Shown here: positions 35,722 to 48,091 of the stretch, piece after piece | How the letters are laid out: each line of letters starts with the position of its first letter | Position numbering within the stretch: position 1 is the stretch's first letter | Source: Zelopaecilomyces penicillatus | Lineage: Eukaryota > Ascomycota > Sordariomycetes > Hypocreales > Pseudodiploosporaceae | DNA: 64,000 nucleotides | NCBI GenBank assembly: GCA_005765155.1 | Contig: VCCP01000002.1 | Coordinates: 4,402,001-4,466,000 of the forward strand | Direction of reading: 5' to 3' | Translations under genes and position numbers: made by a program | Notes under the pieces: model-generated | Seen by the model: the letters and a program-made list of their open reading frames with translations, nothing else | Told to the model about the DNA's origin: nothing | The model's database searches: none

Positions 35722-37430
35722 CTCATAACCATACGAAATGGTAACCTGGACTAACTCTTGGAGAGTGGGTTGGCCTTGTTTGGATTGGGATACTCAACGA
35801 AAAGAATGCACTACCTGACTAGGCAATGTGGATAAGAAACGTAGTGATTCAAGAGGTCTTCTCAGCCTTACAGCCACGTTTTGAGCAGCTGCGAAACTTT
35901 TCATAAGCTGTGACCTGTTTGCAGGAACGTGTACTGTGATAAACAGAGGTGCTAGGCCCTGATTAGAGGCAACTCAAAGCTCCAACATTGACGACCTCGA
36001 CGGGGACAACGTGACGTAGCGAATGGGTGAGCCATGCATACCTGAGTGGGACGCGACGACTAGATCAACCGTAACACCTCAAAACCCCCCTCCCAAAGCC
36101 TTTCGTAGCTCCCAGCAAGCAATTGCATCTACCGACTGAGTCTGAATCGAGGAGAAGCCTTGTCGAATCAGAGGGTAAATCTTTTTTAACCACCAGTCGG
36201 TTCTCTCTCTATTCCAATCAACAGGCGTGAACGAGTCGCGTTTGGAACATCAGGCTGCCACGTGAGTCTGTGCACGGGCCATCCACTTTGTCTCTGCCTT
36301 GCATCCGAGCCTTAGCCGGCAGAGCAGGCACAGGCAGACAAGGAAAGAAAGCATGTTGGAGAGAGAGCTTGGAGCAAACCAAGCGAGTCTCCCTCAATAA
36401 GCTAAAATATCAGCAAGACACTCTGAGCTTTTCCCAAAAACAAATTGTGATAGCACCACCGTTGACATTAGTGTGGCGTATATCCATTGTCCATATAACC
36501 TGATATGTTAAATTTTATTCTATCACCAACTAGACACTGCTATAATTCTTTAGGCAGTCAGTCAGTCATTAATGCTGCTCCGATATAATGAGGGCAGCAC
36601 GATGGGATGTGAATAAGTGAGCAAAGTCATACCATGCAAAGGTGCAGGCCTGCTAAAACCCCCCATTCCCCAGCTATCAGGTCCTGCGTTAATAACTCAG
36701 CATCTTATCTAAATATGAGCATCTATTATACCCGGTGAGGGCGTGGGATTCAACCGTAAGTTGGGGTGCATTGGGAGGCCAGAACCACAGCCAAGCACCA
36801 CAACCAAATACCAAAGTCCAATGTAAGTAATTAGCAGGACCAATTGCATTCAACAGGCTGCGTAAATATTCTTCATTGCATTATGTGAAGAGAAAACAAA
36901 TTCTCCAATCATAACTTCACTATGATCCGCAAGCCAGCGAGAATCGGTTCCAGTTGCTGGGTGCCCTCACACTGTAAACCAAGTATTGCATGCACTCCAC
37001 TACGTAGTAGGTAAGGTAGATACTGGTAGGTACTAGCCCTGGTTAGAGCGGGAGTCACAGAACAGAGCTCCGCCCACGAACCTGGATTTCTCAGCACCAT
37101 CAAAGCTCCAGCCAGTCCTCCAAACCATGACATGGCCTGGAGCAACCTTGTGACGAAATCGAGCTTAGACGGCGCCAGTCACATTCCCGACGTCTACTCT
37201 TGATCGCTCGAGGCTGCCAGACTGATCGCATCGTGCCTCGGCCAAGCGCCCCATGTGAGATACGAGGTCTCTTCGATCATGTTGGTACATCCACACAGCG
37301 CCCCTCCAAACATCATCTTCACACGGCGCAGTCGTCCCGAAGAGCCTTGATGCAGGCGGCGTGCTGCCTGGTGCAAACGTTACGTCCATCACAAATATTC
37401 AAATCAGCGCTTCCGTTTTTCTAAGTCGCC
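35722..37430. other. 1.7-kb divergent promoter region
   Basis: Lies between the zinc-knuckle gene and ppg1. Short frames only. A purine-rich and AT-rich stretch is present but nothing I can name. Confidence 0.5.
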
Positions 37431-38595
37431 ATGCCGGGATTACCAGGTGAGGATCTTTGCGTGAACACCCGGACTGCTGGCCACCAGACTTCTGACGCCG
37501 GTAAACTCTCTTAACAGCTTCTGTCGACTTGGACGAGTGTATCTCGCGCCTGTACAAGAAAGAACTCCTCGCAGAGTCGGTTATCGAAGCAATATGTGCC
37601 AAAACAAAGGAACTTCTCATGCGTGAGAGTAATGTGGTCCACGTCAAGGCGCCGGTGACGGTCGTGGGTGACATTCATGGACAGTTTTACGACCTGATTG
37701 AGATTTTCCGGATAGGCGGCTACTGTCCTGACACAAACTACCTTTTCTTAGGTGCGTCATTGCCAACTCTGCCGGCGCCGAGTCTACTGGTCGTTTAATA
37801 CTAACCCTATAACTCTTCCAGGCGATTACGTTGACCGCGGCATGTTCAGCGTGGAAACCATCTCACTCCTAGTGTGTCTGAAACTACGATATCCCGATCG
37901 CGTTCACTTAATTCGAGGAAACCACGAGTCCCGAGGCGTTACTCAGTCGTACGGATTCTACACTGAGTGCTCACGCAAATATGGCAACGCCAATGTATGG
38001 CATTACTTCACAGACATGTTCGACTTTCTAACTCTGAGTGTTGTCATTGATAACCAAATATTCTGCGTTCATGGAGGTGCGTTATCAAACGGTTTAAAAT
38101 ATATTGGTGGCCCTTCATAATGCTAAATCTCTGTCAGGACTTTCTCCTTCAATCCATTCTATCGACCAGATTAAAATCATAGATCGATTTCGAGAGATCC
38201 CCCACGAGGGACCCATGGCTGACCTAGTCTGGTCTGATCCAGATCCCGACCGTGATGAATTCTCTCTATCCCCGCGAGGTGCGGGCTATACTTTTGGCGC
38301 CCAAGTGGTGAAGAAGTTCCTTGCTGTCAATAATATGTCACACATCCTTCGCGCTCATCAATTATGCCAGGAAGGTTTCCAGGTCCTTTACGACGATCGA
38401 TTAAGCACCGTGTGGAGTGCTCCCAATTACTGTTACAGATGTGGCAATATGGCCAGCGTTCTGGAGGTCAATGATCATGGAGAACGATTCTTCAACGTGT
38501 TTGCCGCAGCACCAGAGAACGACCAACATAAGGACATGCAACAAGGCGGCGAGAAGGCGGCCGATGGGAATTCCCTACCAGACTACTTCCTATGA
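37431..38595 (+). CDS. ppg1: Ser/Thr protein phosphatase Ppg1 (PP2A-like catalytic subunit)
   Basis: Metal-dependent phosphatase of the PP2A-like group; yeast Ppg1 works in the Far/STRIPAK-like complex and in glycogen and mitophagy control. Four exons: 37431-37446, 37518-37751, 37822-38076, 38138-38595, giving 320 aa. The first exon has only 16 nt (MPGLP plus one base). All PPP motifs are present: GDIHG (residues 56-60), GDYVDRG (84-90), RGNHE (115-119), then HGGLSPS across the third junction, and WSAPNYCYRCGN near the C-terminus. It ends in DYFL, as in carboxymethylated PP2A-type subunits. The N-terminal run SVDLDECISRLYKKELLAES matches Ppg1 rather than Pph21 or Sit4. All junctions are in phase. 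Confidence 0.93.
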
Positions 38596-38885
38596 TGCAC
38601 AAGATGGTAAAGGCAAATTTCATGATAATGTATCTGTAACATTGGGTGCTTGCTTGTGGAATCATCGAATACATAGACAATATTGCATAGGACATTAGTG
38701 TGACTTTTCAGCATCCAGTCATTATCTCTTGCATAAACGAATTCATGTGGGGGGCCTGCGTTTGCTCTGCATGGCAGCCCGTGACCGGTTCTGTTTATTT
38801 CTCATTTAAATGACCAGGTATCGTATTCTCATGACACATCTAACTAATGAATGGGCAATCTGAGATGCTCATCCTTCCAAACTCT

Positions 38886-39867
38886 CTACCAGTCTTTAGC
38901 AATGTCGAAGCTCCACTCAAACTCGAGGTGCTTCTTCTTGTCATCATCAACAAAACTGGAAATGGCATTATAATGGCCGCGAAGCAGCATGCCAGAGGGA
39001 GCTTCCTCTTCTTGGACTAGTGACGGCGTCAGTATGTGCGACAGCACCTTCCCATGTCTATGGAAAGACAACATTGTTTATATTAGACTTACATTTCTTG
39101 ATGTATGTGGGCTGTGTGTCGGTATTCGGCGCGTAGCTCCCCTGTCGAACAATGTCAGTGGAAATTGTCTTGGCAATTTACAAAAGTCTGCACCAACAAT
39201 CATCTCGGAGTCCTTAGATACTCTCACACCCTTGCGCTTGACGAGCTGGACATAGTGCAACCCGCTAAGAATCTCGTGTTGGACCTTGAACTTGGCACTC
39301 ATGGTGAATTTGGCGCCCTCCTTGATCTTGAAGGGGTTATCCTTTAGGGTCTTCTCGCTACCGGGGGCGGAAAGGTCGATGGTTACAGGTGTTCCCTCGG
39401 ATGGCTGCATGGTCAGGGACAAGATAATGACAACTCGAGGGTCATTGGGGTCGGAAATGTCTTTGCCGCCACCCAGGCCAAGGGACTGCTTGTATCGCTG
39501 AAGAGACTCGTCACCGGCATCTTTTTTTCTTCAGGTCAGCATATATTCCATATAAATTGAGGTGTTTGGGAAAGCTGGTCTGCCGGGTTGGAACCAGTAG
39601 CTTTGTTGCAAGCATTGGGTTGAGCTGCCCCGCTGACAGCAGAGGTCCTACACCAGTGGACACTTTAACCAGCATCGAACAGCCCCTTCAGAGCTTGAAT
39701 TCAACGAAATACACCAAAGTAGTGGTCCTCAAGCAACACAGTTAGGGGTTATGAGGAGAGGAGGGGTGCCTACCCATTTGCTGATACTCGGCCAAGCTAT
39801 GCTTGGGTTGGGAGAGCTTGTAGCCCAGTGTCTCCTCCGGCATCGTATCTTCCTCGTGGGAAGCCAT
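38886..39867 (-). CDS. rdi1: Rho GDP-dissociation inhibitor
   Basis: Extracts prenylated Rho/Cdc42 GTPases from membranes and keeps them cytosolic. Minus-strand exons 39867-39774, 39520-39198, 39141-39093, 39016-38886 encode 198 aa, the family length. The N-terminus has the acidic EEDTMPEETLGYKLS followed by DESLQRYKQSLGLG. The immunoglobulin-like domain carries FKIKEGAKFTMSAKFKVQ and GLHYVQLVKRKGV. The C-terminus is APSGMLLRGHYNAISSFVDDD and EFEWSFDIAKDW. The second intron must start with GTTGGT (39197) to give SEMI|GSYAPNT in frame; the nearby GTGCAG and GTAAAT would not. The first intron is 252 nt. Related in role to the Msb1-like gene at the left edge (both affect Rho-family polarity). 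Confidence 0.92.
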
Positions 39868-40195
39868 GGCGTCTAATGTTTATTTAACAGAACAAATAAA
39901 CGCGATTTTTTTAGTGTCCAATGAAAGAAATTTTTGCCACTTTACGAGATTGAAGAAGGTCGTGAAGAGCTTGATGATCGTGCAGTCGGTCAGGAGGAGA
40001 GCAAGGTGGTGAGAAGGCGGGATGGTTGATGGCTGTTAGAGGGGCAGCGAAGTCGCTAGTGGGGTTGTGTTTGATGCGCATGCATGATTGGACACTACAA
40101 AAGCCAAGGTTGGAGGGGCATCTCACGCGTTCAGAAGAGGTACACACTGTACATCTAGGTGCACAATCAAGGCCTACAGCGAATGGGTTACCCAT
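39868..40195. other. Promoter flank of rdi1 up to the transposon block
   Basis: Normal-composition DNA between the rdi1 start codon and the inverted repeat at 40196. The imperfect part of that inverted repeat begins about 40166. Confidence 0.55.
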
Positions 40196-40229
40196 CTCCC
40201 CAGGCGCCTTAAGGCTCCATTCATGTACC
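40196..40229 (+). repeat. Left copy of a 34-bp perfect inverted repeat (contains TTAA)
   Basis: Reads CTCCCCAGGCGCC, then TTAA at 40209-40212, then GGCTCCATTCATGTACC. It is exactly complementary to 49024-49057. A weaker extension outward (40166-40195, 19 of 30 matches, including ATCAAGGC) pairs with 49058-49087. Confidence 0.97.
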
Positions 40230-40842
40230 AGCCCCACACCCCCCCTGTCCACCTAACGCGTGACTTTGAGTGACCGAGAGTGTCAACAGAAACCTACACA
40301 CCAAAATTTATATATAATGCGTTCTCATAATACTCCGATGGATTCTCAAGCCTTTTCTGCCGTGATAAACATATTTGATGATGAATTGCTTATTAGACTA
40401 GATTATTGTGCCTATGAGCAGCTAGCTGATAATATCTGTTGGCCTATATTTAAGCTAATTATTGAATTTGGTATTATTTTTAAGCCTTTAGATCTTTCTA
40501 ATTAGGATCCTAAAATTTAAGATCTTCTATCAAGCCTTTTATATCTTTTCTAATATTTTATATTAGAAAGTTTAATAGATAAATAGGTAATATATATTAA
40601 TAAAGATCCTATTTCTGGTCTAGTAGGATTATTATAAGAATATTTCTAAAAGCTACTTTAGAAATCAATCTCTAGATTAGAGATATATCTCTAGCTTGGT
40701 ATTATAATTTATATAGGATTATATAGGGAAAAACAGCTTAAAGACTATTAAATAACTTCTAATTCAGAGTCTTAGCTTTTAATTTATTCTATCCTTAAAT
40801 ATATACCTTTTAAATGCTTCTAATAGCTTTTATAATGCCTTT

Positions 40843-41295
40843 TATTAAAATAAGTGGGTTTTTATATAACAGCCTGACCTGTTATAAGACTAGTAGCTAG
40901 ACCTACTATAGCTTAGCAGCTAAACCTGCTATAGCCCTAGCAGCCAGACCTGCTATAAGACCTAAAAAGCCCGTGCAGCCTGACCTGCTATATCAGGCTA
41001 GACTAGTAAAATAAGGGCTTATCCCTTATACCCCTCCCTTTCTTATTATTTGGAATGCTTAGAAATCTAAAGAAATATTATTTGGAATTCTTAAATAATT
41101 CCAAATAATCCTAGTATTATTTAGATATATAAGATAGCTGGATTCCTAGTTGAATCCTGCTTTCTTTCTCTATCAGCAATTCAATCACTTCTTTCTTCTT
41201 TTCTACAGACTTCACTCTGGATAACTATTCGCTGCCTTTCTTCCACTGCTATCGCTACTAGCTTTAGTTATAACTTTATACTGCAAATTGCAATA
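40843..41295 (+). repeat. 5' LTR of the copia element
   Basis: 453 bp, starting TATTAAAATAAG (a G-to-A change from the TGTTAAAATAAG of the 3' LTR) and ending TTGCAATA. It differs from the 3' LTR at only five positions, all transitions. It contains an array of ~23-nt degenerate repeats at 40870-40997. Confidence 0.93.
40870..40997 (+). repeat. ~23-nt degenerate repeat array inside the LTR
   Basis: Units begin at 40870, 40894, 40917, 40941 and 40976, each with a core close to CAGCCTGACCTGCTATA. The solo LTR carries one additional unit (48209-48231), so the array changes copy number. It sits in the upstream (U3-like) part of the LTR. Confidence 0.85.
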
Positions 41296-41309
41296 GGTTA
41301 TGAGCCCGG
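41296..41309 (+). other. Primer-binding site matching the anticodon arm of initiator tRNA-Met
   Basis: Immediately after the 5' LTR comes GGTTATGAGCCCGG. Its complement contains GGGCTCATAACC, the anticodon stem-loop of fungal initiator tRNA-Met, matching about 12 of the first 12 bases before a mismatch. Drosophila copia and yeast Ty5 use such internally cleaved half-tRNA primers. Confidence 0.78.
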
Positions 41310-41888
41310 AAGAATAGTTATTCCAGACTGTAAAAAGAAGACTCTTTTTCCTGCTGTATTCAACCTCTTTACACATCAGATTTTTCGCCCCTCCTCTGAC
41401 CAGTCGGACCCTCATTTCCCACCAATCAGAAGTCATGAAAAACACTGCACACACAAGAGTTGAACATCGGACCTACAGCTTACAGCACGACCCACTTTCG
41501 GATTTATGGATTACTAATTCAGACTTATGGAATTACGGGTCACGGCTTTACTGACTACGCCAAATACGGTTAAACACTCGAATTGCTAGTCAACTTTGCA
41601 AAAGGCCCATATAAGACTATAGAAGTCGGCTGACTAAGCAAAGACGCTGTGCTAGCTACGCTATAACCCGACTATAGCTAGCACGTGACAGGCAACCCTT
41701 ACGCCTGGCACCCCTCTAGCCAATTGGCTAGTTCCAGGGCTCTTACTAAGACCCAGCTATATATAGCACTGCTATAACTGGCACTTTCAGCTGTTATAAC
41801 ACTGTTATACAGCTATAAGCTTATTTTTAGAAGCTTATTTTTCTTTTATACCACTATAACCACCAGCTATAGCAGTCTGACCCTGAAA

Positions 41889-44800
41889 ATATCAGGTCAG
41901 GACCTTCTAATAGAAGAGAATTCATTAGAATTACAAGCTCTTCAATCTCAGATACAGGAGCTCACACAGCAACTACAACAGCTACAGGCCCAATTTACAA
42001 TAGCCACAGCTACTGAGACTACTGAAGAACCGCCACAACCTTAACCTGAGCCACCTTAATCGCTACTACAGCCAGCATAGCCTATAAATATACTGGGGGA
42101 CCTAGCTTTAAAAGAGCTATCCAAGAAAATACAGGCCTTTCCAGAAGCTTATAGGTTAAGGGGCCCTGATAACTACGACCAATGGCTTCAGGCCCTGTCA
42201 ATCCAGTTACAAGCACTTGGATTACCTACTTTTCTTTCAAACCCCACTATAAGCCTTAGCCTTAGCAATCACTATCAGGCTATTTTGCTTCTATTACTTT
42301 ATAATAGCTGCATACAACACCCACAAGCCTCTATAAGTTGGGTTACAACACCGCTAGAAGCTTATGAAATACTGAATAAGCAATACTGCTGCAGTACTAC
42401 CCTGCAGCATGGAACCCTCTATAGCGCCTTTTATAAGCTTAGCTTTAGCAGCTATAAAGGCTCTATAGAGGCATTTAATAGCGAATTCAATACTCGACTT
42501 GCTAAGCTACAGTTAGCTTCAGTTATTATACAGCCCACAGATCAGATAAATCAGTATCTAAAGGCTGTAAAAGAAGCTTTCCCACAGTGGGCTGAACGCT
42601 AAAGGAACAATATCAGGATTTATACAGCGCTCGGCACTTCACTAGATGCCCTGAATTTACAGTTCCTTATAGCGGACTTGCTAGAAGAGCTATAAGATAA
42701 AAGCTCTTCAGTTGCAAAAGCTAGCTCTTATAGGGCTAGAGAAGCTGAGGAACCTTCTAAAAAGACCTATAAGGACTTTAAAAAGAAGGAAAAACCGTCT
42801 AAATCCACTGAAAAACAGCCTTATAAGCCCTTTCAGAAGGATAAAAAGACAAAGAAGCCTGCTACTAGCAGCAAGGAACCTAATAAAGCTTCCTTTATGA
42901 TAGGCACTTATAACCTATCTATAGATGACTGGAACACTGCAGCCAGCACCTAGAGCTCTAATTCTGAATCTGATATAGAAGGTTTAGAAGCTATAGAGCC
43001 TGAAGAATCAGTGTATAGCACTCATTATAACGCTAATCTAAAGAACGCCCTGCTATACAACACTAGCTCGACATATTATATCATTAATAACAGAACCCTC
43101 TTTACTAGTTATAGCGCCTACAGTAAGAAACCAAGGCCTATAACAACTGGTGGCGGTTTAATCTATCCAAAAGGATCTAAAACAGCTGTATTTACAGTGC
43201 TTATAGGGCTTGAACCCAGGACTTATAGCACTCTAGAGCTGAAAAATGCACTATATATCCCTGATATAGATATAAATATAGTGAGTGGGGTAAAGCATTA
43301 TGCTTCTGGCGGTACACTTCTGCGAGAGAAGCTATTTACAGTGGACTGAACCTGCTGTGGACTGCTAAACTTTATTAAACACAGCTTCTTCCTTTAGCAA
43401 AAAGGGAAGCCCACACCTGAATTTACAGGGCCTTCCAACCACTATTATAGCTATCTAATAGCGGTTGAAATCACCTCCAAACCCCCCTCTGGTGTGTACG
43501 AGGACCTTACTGAGCCCTCTGAACCAGCTAAACAGCTGCTGGAACCAATAAAAAGCCCTGAAATTTCAGGCCTATACACACCAGAAAGCTTTAATCCAGA
43601 CTCAGGCCTGCCATAAGACCCACTAGAAGATGCTATATCCCTTCTAGAACCCTTTGAAAACACTGTTACAGAGGGAGATACAGGTCTTTCAGCTAAAACT
43701 AGCTACCAAAAGCTGCTACAGCTAGCAGGAATTTAACACATCCGTCTCGGCCATATTGGCCTACAGCTGCTAAAGAAGACCGCTAAAATTTCAGCGGGCT
43801 TACCTGATTTTACTGCTATAAAAGAAGCAGATTTCTTCTATTTAGCATGTATACAGGCTAAATCAATACACAGACCCTCTAAAAACCCGATTCCAGACCC
43901 GCTAGAAGTGCTAGAGGTTATAGAGGGAGACATATTTCAGATAAAACCAATCCCTTATAATAAGCTCTCTATAGGGCTTATTTTAGTAGAAAGAAAATCC
44001 TGTTATTGAACGGTTCTTTTACTACCTAATAAGGAAGGTTATACTGTCTTCTCTGCTATAAAGGGACTATTTAGAGGACTAAAAGCCCACTATAAAAAAT
44101 ACCCTTTACGGCTGCATTTCGACGGTGGAAAAGAGGTCTCAGCACTGCTAAAAGACTAGCTAGCAGGCAAAGGCATCGGTTTTAGCATATCTAGCCTCTA
44201 TATTCATGAGTAAAATAGCCTGCCAGAACGCTCTATAAGGGTTATTTTAGACCGACTACAGGCTACTATAATCTGGGCCCAGCTGCCACTTTTTCTCTGG
44301 ACCGCTATTTTACCTGCTATAGTTAACCTTATTAACTGTACAGTGGTTATAAACAGGGACCTCAGCCCGCTACAGCTCTTCTTACAAGAGCTAAAACCAG
44401 CTCTAGCAGCTAACAAACCAAATTTAACAGCCTATAGAGCTATTGGAGTATATTATGAGGTTGTTATCCCTGCTAAGAAGCGCTAACAAGGCGCTAAACT
44501 AAGCCCTAAAACAGAACCAGCCAGGCTGCTGGCTATACTAGGCAAAAATGTCTATTCAGTCTATATACCCTCCTACTGGCAGGTAACTAAGACCTCTTTC
44601 CTTTGTATTATAGAAGGAATAGGCCCTATAAGCCAGGGCCTAAAGGGCAATTTTCACAATCTTCAGAGCCCTTCTAGCTTAGAGGGAGAATTAGAAGAGC
44701 TTTACACCCCGCCAAAATCAACAGATCAACCTACCCTAAAGGATCTGACCGATTTACAAGCCCTTGATCAAGCCAGAAGACCTATCCAGCTGCCAGAGCC

Positions 44801-46595
44801 TATACTACAGACGCTATAACAGCTATCACAGCCTATAACACAATTACCACAGCCTATTGAACAGCCTGAACAGCTGTCAGAAGACTCTGAACCTATGCAG
44901 CTAGATCTTGTCTACCCTATAGATATCTGCTATAAGCTAAAGGCAAAATTCACTGCTAAGGCTTCTTCAGAACCTGCTGGCTGAAAACAAGCCTTAGAAG
45001 ACCCTGCTAAGGAACAGTGGATTAGCGCTATTTATAGCGAATTCCACCAAATTCTATAAGCTAAAGTCATGCATTTTATCCCTTTTTCAGAGGTTCCAAA
45101 AGACCAAAAAATCCTGAAAAATAGGCTTGTTTTTAAGCTTAAGAAGGATTCATAAAATCAGCCCTTAAAATATAAGGCTAGGCTTATTATAAAGGGTTTT
45201 ATACAAATTAAAGGAAAAGACTACTTTAAAACCTTCGCAGCTACTAGTATTCCCCCCACCTGGCGGATTTTACTAGCTTTAGCAGCCTTTTATAACTGGG
45301 AAATCAAGCAAATTGATTTTATAGAGGCTTTTTTAAACAGCCAGTTATCTGAGGATATTTTTATGGAATTTCCAGAAGGCCTGTCTTCCTTTATAGAGAC
45401 CCAGACCCCTGGAAACCAGCCTTTAGCAGCTTTATTAGCCAAGCTTAGCTATAACCCTACTATAAAACAGGTTATCCTGCTAAAAAAGGCCCTATATAGG
45501 CTAAAGCAAGGTCCCTATAAATAGCAACAGCAGCTAATTAAGCTGCTAGCTACTCTAGAGTTCCAACCCTTAATCTCTAACCCGGCTGTCTTTATCAATA
45601 CTCAGACTAACACCTTTATTATTACCTATATTAATAACTGCCTTATTATAGGGCCGGACCTACCCTATATTAACAAGCTAAAACACCTGTTAAATAAGGT
45701 CTTTGCTATAGAAGATAGAGGCCCTGTAGCCTTCTTCTTAGGGGTTTAAATCAGCTGTAACCGGGCTAAAAAGGAGCTATAGCTGCACCAGTCTTAGTAT
45801 ATTGATGAGGCTCTTCAGCGCTTTCAGCTGCAAGATGCAACCCCTACAGCTATACCCCTACAACCCAGAGCATTAAAAGAACCCCTAAAAAAGGTTCTTA
45901 CCCCTGCTGAACAACAGACTTATCAGCAGATTATAGGGACTTTAATATACCTTATACTTCTTTCCAGGCCTGATATAGCTTTTCCAATACAGTGGCTTTC
46001 TCAATATATACAACAGGCCTATATCAACCACTATAATACAGCTAGGAACCTTCTAAAATACCTGAAAGGCTCTAAAGAACTAGCTATCCTTTATAAGGCT
46101 TCAGACCTTATACAGACTAAACAACTAGCTCTTCAGCTGCTAGACTATTCAAATAGTGATTTTACAGGCTGTAAAGCTACTAGTAAATCCACCTATAAGT
46201 ATCTCTTTAAGCTAGCAAGCGGGCCTATCTACTGGAAGGCAAAGAGACAGACTATTATAGCCCTCTCAACTATAGAAGCTAAATCAGATGCTTTAATAGA
46301 GGCTATAAAAGAGCTAAAATGGCTCTCTGGGCTCTTTATAGAGCTAAAAATCCCTCTTCAGCAGCCTATAGACCTGTATTATGATAATACAGCCTCTATA
46401 AGTAATGCTAAGAACCCTGATCAGTATGCCCGAACTAAGCACACCCTGCTAAAATTCCACTATATTAAGCAAGAGACAGCTAGTAGGCTATTTAAGATAA
46501 ATTATCTTATAACTAAGGCTATGCCTGCTGATAGGCTAATTAAAGCTTTAACAGGCCCTGTTTTTCAGGGCTTTCTAAGCCTATTAAACCTGTAA
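41889..46595 (+). pseudogene. copia gag-pol polyprotein, about twenty in-frame stops
   Basis: A single frame of 1569 codons from ATA 41889 (probably ATG before a G-to-A change; followed by SGQDLLIEE) to TAA 46593. The Gag part has a Gln-rich coiled segment (ELTQQLQQLQAQF) and a UBN2-type gag core. Then come an integrase zinc region (HIRLGHIGLQLLKK, about 43738), the integrase core (FDGGKEVS, 44118), reverse transcriptase (GFIQIKGKDYFKTFAAT, 45198; IDFIEAFLNSQLSEDIFMEF, 45313) and RNase H (YSNSDFTGC, 46146; ALSTIEAKSDAL, 46260). The RT YVDD box reads YINN (45627-45638), so both catalytic Asp are gone. Stops are mainly TAG/TAA where Gln or Trp is expected. No net frameshift is seen. Confidence 0.9.
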
Positions 46596-46636
46596 AAACC
46601 CCCTATTAAAAGCTAGCTATATATATATAGCTTGCT

Positions 46637-46644
46637 AGAGGGAG
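46637..46644 (+). other. Polypurine tract of the copia element
   Basis: AGAGGGAG lies directly before the 3' LTR, the expected plus-strand priming site. Position and composition only. Confidence 0.75.
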
Positions 46645-47097
46645 TGTTAAAATAAGTGGGTTTTTATATAACAGCCTGACCTGTTATAAGACTAGTAGCT
46701 AGACCTACTATAGCTTAGCAGCTAAACCTGCTATAGCCCTAGCAGCCAGACCTACTATAAGACCTAAAAAGCCCGTGCAGCCTGACCTGCTATATCAGGC
46801 TAGACTAGTAAAATAAGGGCTTATCCCTTATACCCCTCCCTTTCTTATTATTTGGAATGCTTAGAAATCTAAAGAAATATTATTTGGAATTCTTAAATAA
46901 TTCCAAATAATCCTAGTATTATTTAGATATATAAGATAGCTGGATTCCTAGTTGAATCCTGCTTTCTTTCTCTATCAGCAATTCAATCACTTCTTTCTTC
47001 TTTTCTACAGACTTCACTCTAGATAACTATTCGCTGCCTTTCTTCCACTGCTATCGCTACTAGCTTTAGTTATAACTTTATACTGCAAATTATAATA
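46645..47097 (+). repeat. 3' LTR of the copia element
   Basis: 453 bp, starting TGTTAAAATAAG and ending AATTATAATA (TTGCAATA in the 5' copy). Followed by the target duplication CCTTT at 47098-47102. Confidence 0.93.
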
Positions 47098-48091
47098 CCT
47101 TTAAACCTTTAACCCTAAAGAAAGCTATAACAATACTATATAACCTGATTATAAGCCTCTTTCTTATACTTATTAATACATTGATGAGTGGTTTTAATAT
47201 ATATAATAGATCTTTATAATACTCTATACTCTAGATATATCTCTTGCTATAGATAAGTATATAATTTGCTTTATAGGGAGATCTTATAATACTATAATAG
47301 TCCCTTTAAAGCCTATACTAATAGGCTTTAAAGTCTAGGCTATTGCTTAATATAATTACTTTCTATAATAGATTTAGTATATATTAGGGTCCCTCTTTAG
47401 CCCTATTAAAGCAAAGATAAAGAAATAGAAGAGGATTAATAAAGATATAATTTCTCTTAATCTAATATAGAGTATGATTATTGCCCTATTAAATAGACTG
47501 CTAACTACTAGCTATTATATCTTTCTAGATAATCTCTTTTCCTTGCTTAATCTCTTTCTTACTCTTTAATAAAGAGGCTATAATATTATAAGCATTTACT
47601 ATATCAATTATAATCTTTTTAAGCCTTTTACCTTGGATAAGGCTACTAATAATAAAAGCTAGTTAAAGTGGGCTTAAGGTAAGATAAAGGTAATACTAAT
47701 ACTAAATAGATTAATAGATTCTGAAATCTATTAGATATATTTACTAGTAAGCCCCTTATTAACTTATCTTTCTTGGTTCTAGGTTAATTAAATCACTTAA
47801 AAGGATAATACTCTTATATTACTTTTAATAATTATATATATAGGTAATAAGATTGAATATTATATTAAGAAGAAGCTATTAATAATAAAACTATAAGTAT
47901 AAGCTATTAAATAAATATTTAATAATAAATATATTAAGGATATTATTATACTAATTATTATAGCTGCTTATAATAATAAGATAAATAGAGTGGATATTAA
48001 TAATTAATTAAGAGTATACTTAGGATTTGAATATATAATTTATAGGGGTGGTTAATAGATAATTATATAAATCTTTCTTCTTAATACTATT

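Larger units (their letters stand above)
40843..47097 (+). mobile_element. Complete Ty1/copia LTR retrotransposon (RIP-degraded)
   Basis: 6255 bp, flanked by the 5-bp target duplication CCTTT (40838-40842 and 47098-47102). Contents in order: 5' LTR, primer-binding site (41296-41309), gag-pol frame (41889-46595), polypurine tract (about 46637-46644), 3' LTR. Order within pol is integrase before reverse transcriptase, which defines the copia (Pseudoviridae-type) group. It is inserted in the sense orientation inside the piggyBac transposase gene. Confidence 0.92.

Noticed and set aside
37752..38120. Continuous 122-codon frame inside ppg1
   Set aside because: It reads through an intron at each end; family motifs and phases support splicing at 37751/37822 and 38076/38138.
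41455..41500. tRNA-like stretch just downstream of the copia primer-binding site (GAGTTGAACATCGGACCT)
   Set aside because: It resembles a reversed T arm, but no acceptor stem or anticodon arm can be paired around it.
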